From Litsea cubeba (taxonomy: Eukaryota > Streptophyta > Magnoliopsida > Laurales > Lauraceae), in assembly GCA_012931725.1 (NCBI GenBank), contig CM022950.1, positions 62,151,473-62,215,472 of the forward strand: a stretch of 64,000 nucleotides of DNA, read 5' to 3'. This document shows positions 59,009 to 64,000 of this stretch, piece after piece; the stretch's first letter is position 1, and each line of letters starts with the position of its first letter. Under the pieces are notes generated by a model, which was given only the letters and a program-made list of their open reading frames with translations, had not been told where the DNA came from and made no database searches. A program made the translations under genes and the position numbers.

Positions 59009-59483
59009 TATTGTTAGTCTATAATTAACATGAACCCTAAGATCGAGAACAACATGATTATCACATGAAGGATTTAATTAAAGATTACCTCCAGACATCT
59101 TGATGCAGATAGCTTTCCGATCCTGCTGTCTGATGTTGATGTTGAGATCCGCCCAAGAAGACTTTAGAGAATAACTTCAGTTTCTCTCTCCTTGCCTATA
59201 AGCCTTAATGTGTTGAATTTTGTGAATGAATCTTTATGATGGAGGAAAGACTCTTTTTATAGGTGGAGAGAGGACCAAGTATATTCCAATTAGGATTCCA
59301 TTAGTTTTAATCTCAACCGTCCATCAAGGTAGAGTTTGTTATGGAATATATCTCTTTACGAAACCTTATATGAATAAAAGATAGCATGTATCCTATGAAA
59401 ACGGGATTCCTATAATGACCACAATTTATGGAAAGGTAAGGACTTGTGGTCTAAGTAAAAGACCTAAAAGTAATTTCCTTACA
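59009..59483 (-). mobile_element. 3' LTR of minus-strand copia element (about 475 bp)
   Basis: On the minus strand the LTR starts TGTAAGGAAATTACTTT at 59483, just after a purine tract (aagtgggagac, 59484-59494) typical of copia PPTs. A TATA-like 'ctataaaaag' lies near 59255-59265. The distal end (…gactaaca at 59009) is the best TG…CA match but is less certain, as the 5' LTR is outside the window. Confidence 0.65.
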
Positions 59484-59494
59484 GTCTCCCACTT
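59484..59494 (-). other. Polypurine tract of copia element
   Basis: Minus-strand aagtgggagac immediately 5' of the LTR start; it primes plus-strand DNA synthesis in LTR elements. Confidence 0.75.
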
Positions 59495-59871
59495 GGTCAA
59501 TAGGAAGATCCTTTTAATGTTTTCATTTTAGGAATCATAAGGCGCGCATTATATGCTAAACACTTCTTTAGTCGGTTATCATAAGTGTCGTGGCTAATTC
59601 GGTTGTGAATGAGAGTCATGGCGTGCACACATTATTTTGCAACATGCTTACTTCCATGTACTACGTCATTTACAACCTGCATAACTAGACCATAATAAGA
59701 GATTGACGTAATGGTCTCATAATGTCTTTGGTTAAAGACTGTTTCTGTTTATTATTCATCCAAACATAAATATGTACACAATGGAAAAACAGAAATGACA
59801 GATATAGATATGCATTAAGAGCTCAATAAATGTCTAATACAAGTAGAGAAATATAAGGCAGAAAATGATAA
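59484..59871 (-). other. Copia 3' untranslated region
   Basis: About 390 bp between the polyprotein stop and the LTR. No ORF seen. Confidence 0.6.
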
Positions 59872-62800
59872 TTAAGAACTATCTACAAGACCCATGCTTT
59901 CAGTATGACCCTGAAAGGTCTTTGGAGGTAGTCCTTTCGTGAATATGTCTGCAACCATGAAATCTGTACGTATAGACTCAATTACAAATTTCTGTAATCT
60001 AACATCTTGCTTCAGTGATAGATATTTAAGGTCCATGTGTTTGGCTTCCTTAGATATCCTGTCATGCTTGGAGAAGAAGGTTGCAGCTTCATTGTCACAG
60101 TAAAGAGTTAATGGCTTAGAGATGAAACTCAAAGCTCCAAACTGAGAGATAAAGTCACGCAACCATGTTCCCTGAATTGCAGCCTCATAACATGCCACAT
60201 ACTCAGCCATCATGGTGGATGTGTAAAGTAACTCTGATTTCTGGCTTTTCCATGATATTGCACCTCCACATAAAAGATACACATAACCAAGAGTGCAAAG
60301 CCTCGTGTCAGGACATCCAGCAAAATCTGAATCGGAATAACCAGTCACCTGTAGGTGACTTGATTTTCTGTATGTGAGCATATAATTTCTTGTTCCCTTG
60401 AGGTATCTCACCACTTTCTTTGCAGCTTTCCAATGATTGATTCCTGGGTTACTTTGAAATCTACCCAGCATGCCAACAGCATGACTAATGTCAGGTCTTG
60501 TACAGACCTGTGCATACATCAGACTCCCTACTAGAGAAGCATAAGGATATTTTTTTATTTATTTACGTTCCAATTCGTTCTGTGGACACTGCGTAAGATC
60601 AAGTTTGTCTCCTTTATGCAGTGGAACATGACTAGAGGAACATGTCATCATGCCAAATCTCTCTAGAACTTTGTCAATATATGCTTTCTGAGACAACCCC
60701 AAAATACCAAGGGACCTGTCACGGAATATTTCTATTCCTATCACATAGGAAGCCTCTCCCATATCTTTCATTTCAAAATTCTTAAAGAGATAATCATTTG
60801 TAGCATGTAATAAACCAAGGTCGCTACTAGCCAGTAATATGTCATCAACATACAGAACCAAAAATATGAACTTACTCCCACTGATCTTGAGGTATATGCA
60901 AGGGTCAACCATGTTTTTTGTGAAACCGAAGGCAGTAATGATTTCATGAAACTTTAGGTACCATTGCCTCGAAGCTTGTTTCAGTCCATATATTGATTTC
61001 TTAAGTTTGCAGACCATGTCTTCCTGACCTTCAATTATGAAGCCTTCAGGTTGACGCATGTAGATTTCTTCTTCTAAGTCTCCATTAATAAAGGCAGTTT
61101 TCACATCCATTTGATGTAACTCGAGGTCATAGTGAGCTACTAATGCCATGATAATTCTAAGAGAATCCTTCCTAGACACAGGGGAAAAAGTCTCAGTATA
61201 ATCAATGCCTTCTTTCTGATTAAAACCTTTAACAACAAGTCTGGCTTTATGTCGTTCAATATTGCATTTGCAGTCGCGTTTGGTCTTAAAGACCCATTTA
61301 CAGCCAACTGGTTTGTGTCCTGGAGGCAATTGAACAACTTCTCATACTTGATTTTCATCCATAGATTTCAATTCATCTGTCATGGCATCAATCCATTTAC
61401 TAGAATTAACATCCTTTATGGCTTGTGAATAAGAAACCGGGTCTTTAATTGTCCATTCTGCAGATTCTACTTGGTAAAGCATGTAATCATCGAAAATAGC
61501 TGATCTCTTTTGTCTTTGAGACCTTCTTAATGCTGGTTCCTCTGGTGCTTCATCCATATGTTCATTGGCGACAATCTCATGATGGAGTTGGTGATCATTG
61601 ATTGGATTCTCCTCATTGTTAAATGGTTCAACAACGGGATGATTTCCAACATCTTTCGGAATAGAGGGTAAAGGGATAGGTACCATGATTTCCTGAATAA
61701 TCACATCTTGAGTTTTATTACTCCCACTGATTTCGCCATTCTCAAAGAATCTAGCATTACTGGTTTCAACAATTCTCGTACTATGGTTAGGGCAGTAAAT
61801 CCTAAATCCTTTGGACTTTTCTGGGTAACCTATAAAGTAACCACTGATCGTTTTAAGGTCCAATTTCTTTTCATGTGGATTGTAGACTCTAGCCTCAGCT
61901 AGACAACCCCAAATTTGGAGATATCTTAAACTAGGTTTCCAACATTTCCACAGTTCAAATGGTGTTTTTGGAGCTGCCTTACTGGGAACCCTGTTCAAGA
62001 TATAAACAGCTGTGCGTAGAGCATCCATCCACAAGGATATAGGTAAGTTAGCATGACTCATCATGGATCTAACCATTTTCATATATGTACGATTTCACCT
62101 TTCAGCTACACCATTCTGCCATGGAGAACCAGGCGTTGTATAGTGGGCAACAATTCCAAGCTTTTGGATAAGTTTTGCAAAAGGTCTAAGATGTTGTCCT
62201 GTTTCGTCATACCTACCATAAAATTCACCACCTCTATCTGACCTTATGATTTTCACTTTTCTATCGAGTTGCCTTTCGACTTCAGTAATGAACACTTGTA
62301 CAACATTCACAGACTGAGATTTGTCATGCAACAAGTATAAATAACAGTAACGTGAGTAATCATCAATAAAGGTAATGAAGTACTTTTCTCCCCCAAAGGT
62401 TGGAACATCAAAGGGTCCGCAAATGTCTGTATGAATTATTTCAAGAAGCTGAGTACTTCTTGTGGCTCCTTTCTTTGTGTGTTTTGTTGATTTGCCTTTA
62501 ATACAATCCACACATACCTTAATATTAGTAAAATCTAGATCCGGAAGGACACCATCTTTTACTAATCGTTTGATTCTTTCACTAGATATGTGACCCAGTC
62601 TTTTATGCCACAAGAAATAAGAGTCATTTTTGGATGACTTTCGTTTGGTTTCCTTAGAATGCAGGGTAAGATGGGTTTCAGCAATTTGACCATTAAGATG
62701 AAACTTGTATAGCCCATCAAATAAAATTCCAGAACCAATACGACTAGAATTTTTAAGTAAACTGAAATTACCATTTCCTAACTCAAACGAGTAACCATCT

Positions 62801-63926
62801 TTATCAAGTGCGCTTACAAAAACCAAATTACGGGAAATAGACGGAACATAAAGAGTTTGACATAAGTTTAACTGATAACTGCTATCTAAAACAAGACGAA
62901 AAGTGCCAATGGCTTCAACTGGAGCTTTGTCTTTGTTGCCCATAAAAAGGAAGTTCTCACTTGGGTTTATAGTTTGGATCGTAAGGAATCCTTGCATTGA
63001 ATTGGAAACATGAACATGAGCACTAGTGTCAATCCACCAAGTATCAGAAGAAACATAAGTAAGATGTGATTCGAAATAACTTACGAAACCCATAGGGTTA
63101 CCTTTCTTTTTGAACCATTCTTTACGTTTAATGCAGTCTGCCTGAAAATGTCCAGGTTTCTTGCAAAATTTGCATAAGTTTTCCTTCTTTTTCTTCTTGG
63201 GGTTCTGACTAGCCTCATTAAATTTGGGTGGTGCCCTTTTCTGGCCTGAATTTTTATTTTTCCCAGTTTTGTTTCCAGCTCCTTGAACGAGATGAGCTAC
63301 TTTAATACCTTGTTGATTCAGCCTGGCCTCCTCTTGAACCAGTTTGTTAGCCAATTCATTCACTGTCCACTTTTCCGTAATAGTATTGTAGTGAATTTGG
63401 AAAGGCCCGTACTGAGGAGGTAAACTGTTTAGGATAAATTGGACGAGAAGAGCCTCATCCATGGATAGTCCCAAATTCTTTAATTTAGCAGCAAGATTGG
63501 TCATCTCAATGACATGTTCATGCATTGAGCGAGTGCCATCAAACTTCATGGTTGTAAGATCTGCCATTAGTTTCCCGGCAAGGGATTTGTCTGCAGTCTT
63601 AAACCTATCTTCAATGGCTTTCATAAAGTCCTTAGTATTCTCAGGTGTAGGAAGAGATGTTTTGATGTTGGTATCAATAGTTATTCGCAAAACATAGTGC
63701 CTAGTCTGTCAGACCTCTCCCAAGCATTAAAGAGGGTCTTTTCCTCAGCGTTACTTGTTGCAGTGAGTGGAGCTGGCTTATCTTTACGAAGAGCCATATC
63801 CAGTTCAAGTACCCCCAATGTGAACTCAACTTGCTCCTTCCATTCGGAGAAGTTGGTTCCATTGAGTTTAGTGACAGAGGTAGCATGCGAATTCAGATTA
63901 GTGGGTACAATAATTGCAATAGAGAT
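59872..63926 (-). pseudogene. Ty1/copia gag-pol polyprotein, inactivated
   Basis: Domain order on the minus strand is gag (63926-63150), zinc knuckle CKFCKKPGHFQADC near 63165, protease (WWIDTSAHVHVSNS near 63030), integrase (zinc-finger HKRLGH with CVDCIKGK; DDYSRYCYLY; SDRGGEFYGRYDETGQ; QNGVAER), reverse transcriptase (GCKWVFKTKRD; YVDDILLAS) and RNase H (YCDNEAATFFSKHDR; ADIFTKGLP), ending at TAA 59872. That is the copia order, integrase before RT. Breaks: gag frameshift near 63690-63705, TGA at 62095-62097, TGA at 61342-61344 and TAA at 60559-60561, all three stops in one frame. The expected start is ATC at 63924-63926, so the ATG seems lost. The protease motif is DTSA in place of the usual D-S/T-G. 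Length without breaks would be about 1,340 residues. Confidence 0.93.
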
Positions 63927-64000
63927 ATAACAATAAGACTTTAATTAAAATAAGACAACACATGCATAATATATGAATATATATGACAAAAAAAAATTTA
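63927..64000 (-). other. Copia leader, runs off window
   Basis: AT-rich sequence upstream of gag. The 5' LTR and primer site are beyond the right edge. Confidence 0.5.

Noticed and set aside
60559..62097. Programmed stop readthrough in the copia polyprotein
   Set aside because: The stops fall within domains at conserved residues and a separate frameshift is present, so decay is simpler.

Overview
The window is plant nuclear DNA, almost certainly from a flowering plant. It holds two spliced housekeeping genes with GT-AG introns, one intronless DUF538 gene, and a dense mixture of class I and class II transposable elements. Composition is AT-rich, introns are long (up to 5.2 kb), and many short elements carry phrases such as 'aaccgtccat' and 'gtgggcccca' that are common in magnoliid-like genomes. 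I cannot fix the family from sequence alone.

Layout. (1) 1-5130: a Ty1/copia element on the minus strand (gag start, leader, tRNA-iMet primer site, 248-bp LTR) has inserted into the 3' end of a hAT transposase pseudogene. The hAT end near 5130 has five copies of a palindromic subterminal motif. The nest lies in an intron of the next gene. (2) 5441-19011, plus strand: the last nine visible exons of SCYL2 (SCY1-like protein 2). The kinase-coding 5' part is left of the window. Its introns hold LINE and copia remnants, a clean solo LTR with target-site duplication (TSD), an 839-bp hAT-type non-autonomous element, a Harbinger-type MITE, tRNA-like SINEs and small tandem repeats. (3) 19.3-32 kb: intergenic DNA with short duplications, tRNA-like SINE pieces and a degenerate 49-bp minisatellite, but no gene I can support. 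(4) 33367-38782, plus strand: a complete seven-exon gene for a 694-residue TPR plus thioredoxin-like protein (TTL family). (5) 39.3-45.6 kb: a Helitron-like element, a 1.49-kb non-autonomous hAT element with a perfect 8-bp TSD, a fold-back element, and a SINE with a 14-bp TSD. (6) 45697-46107, minus strand: a DUF538 gene with a TATA box. (7) 46.4-49.9 kb: GAATTC-rich MITEs and a short inverted-repeat element. (8) 50176-58314: a 3.3-kb segment present twice in direct orientation (50176-53447 and 54975-58314), separated by a tandem array of about 143-bp units with a three-unit higher-order pattern. Each copy holds a long palindrome, hairpin MITEs, a copia tail fragment and an iMet primer-site remnant. 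(9) 59009-64000, minus strand: a nearly full copia polyprotein with a 3' LTR, inactivated by one frameshift and three stop codons.

The host genes do not form an operon or pathway. SCYL2 acts in clathrin-mediated trafficking, TTL proteins are scaffolds in brassinosteroid and stress responses, and DUF538 proteins have no settled biochemistry. The least ordinary structure is the duplicated block with its higher-order array and palindrome at 50-58 kb. I found no clear case of a wholly new biological system.
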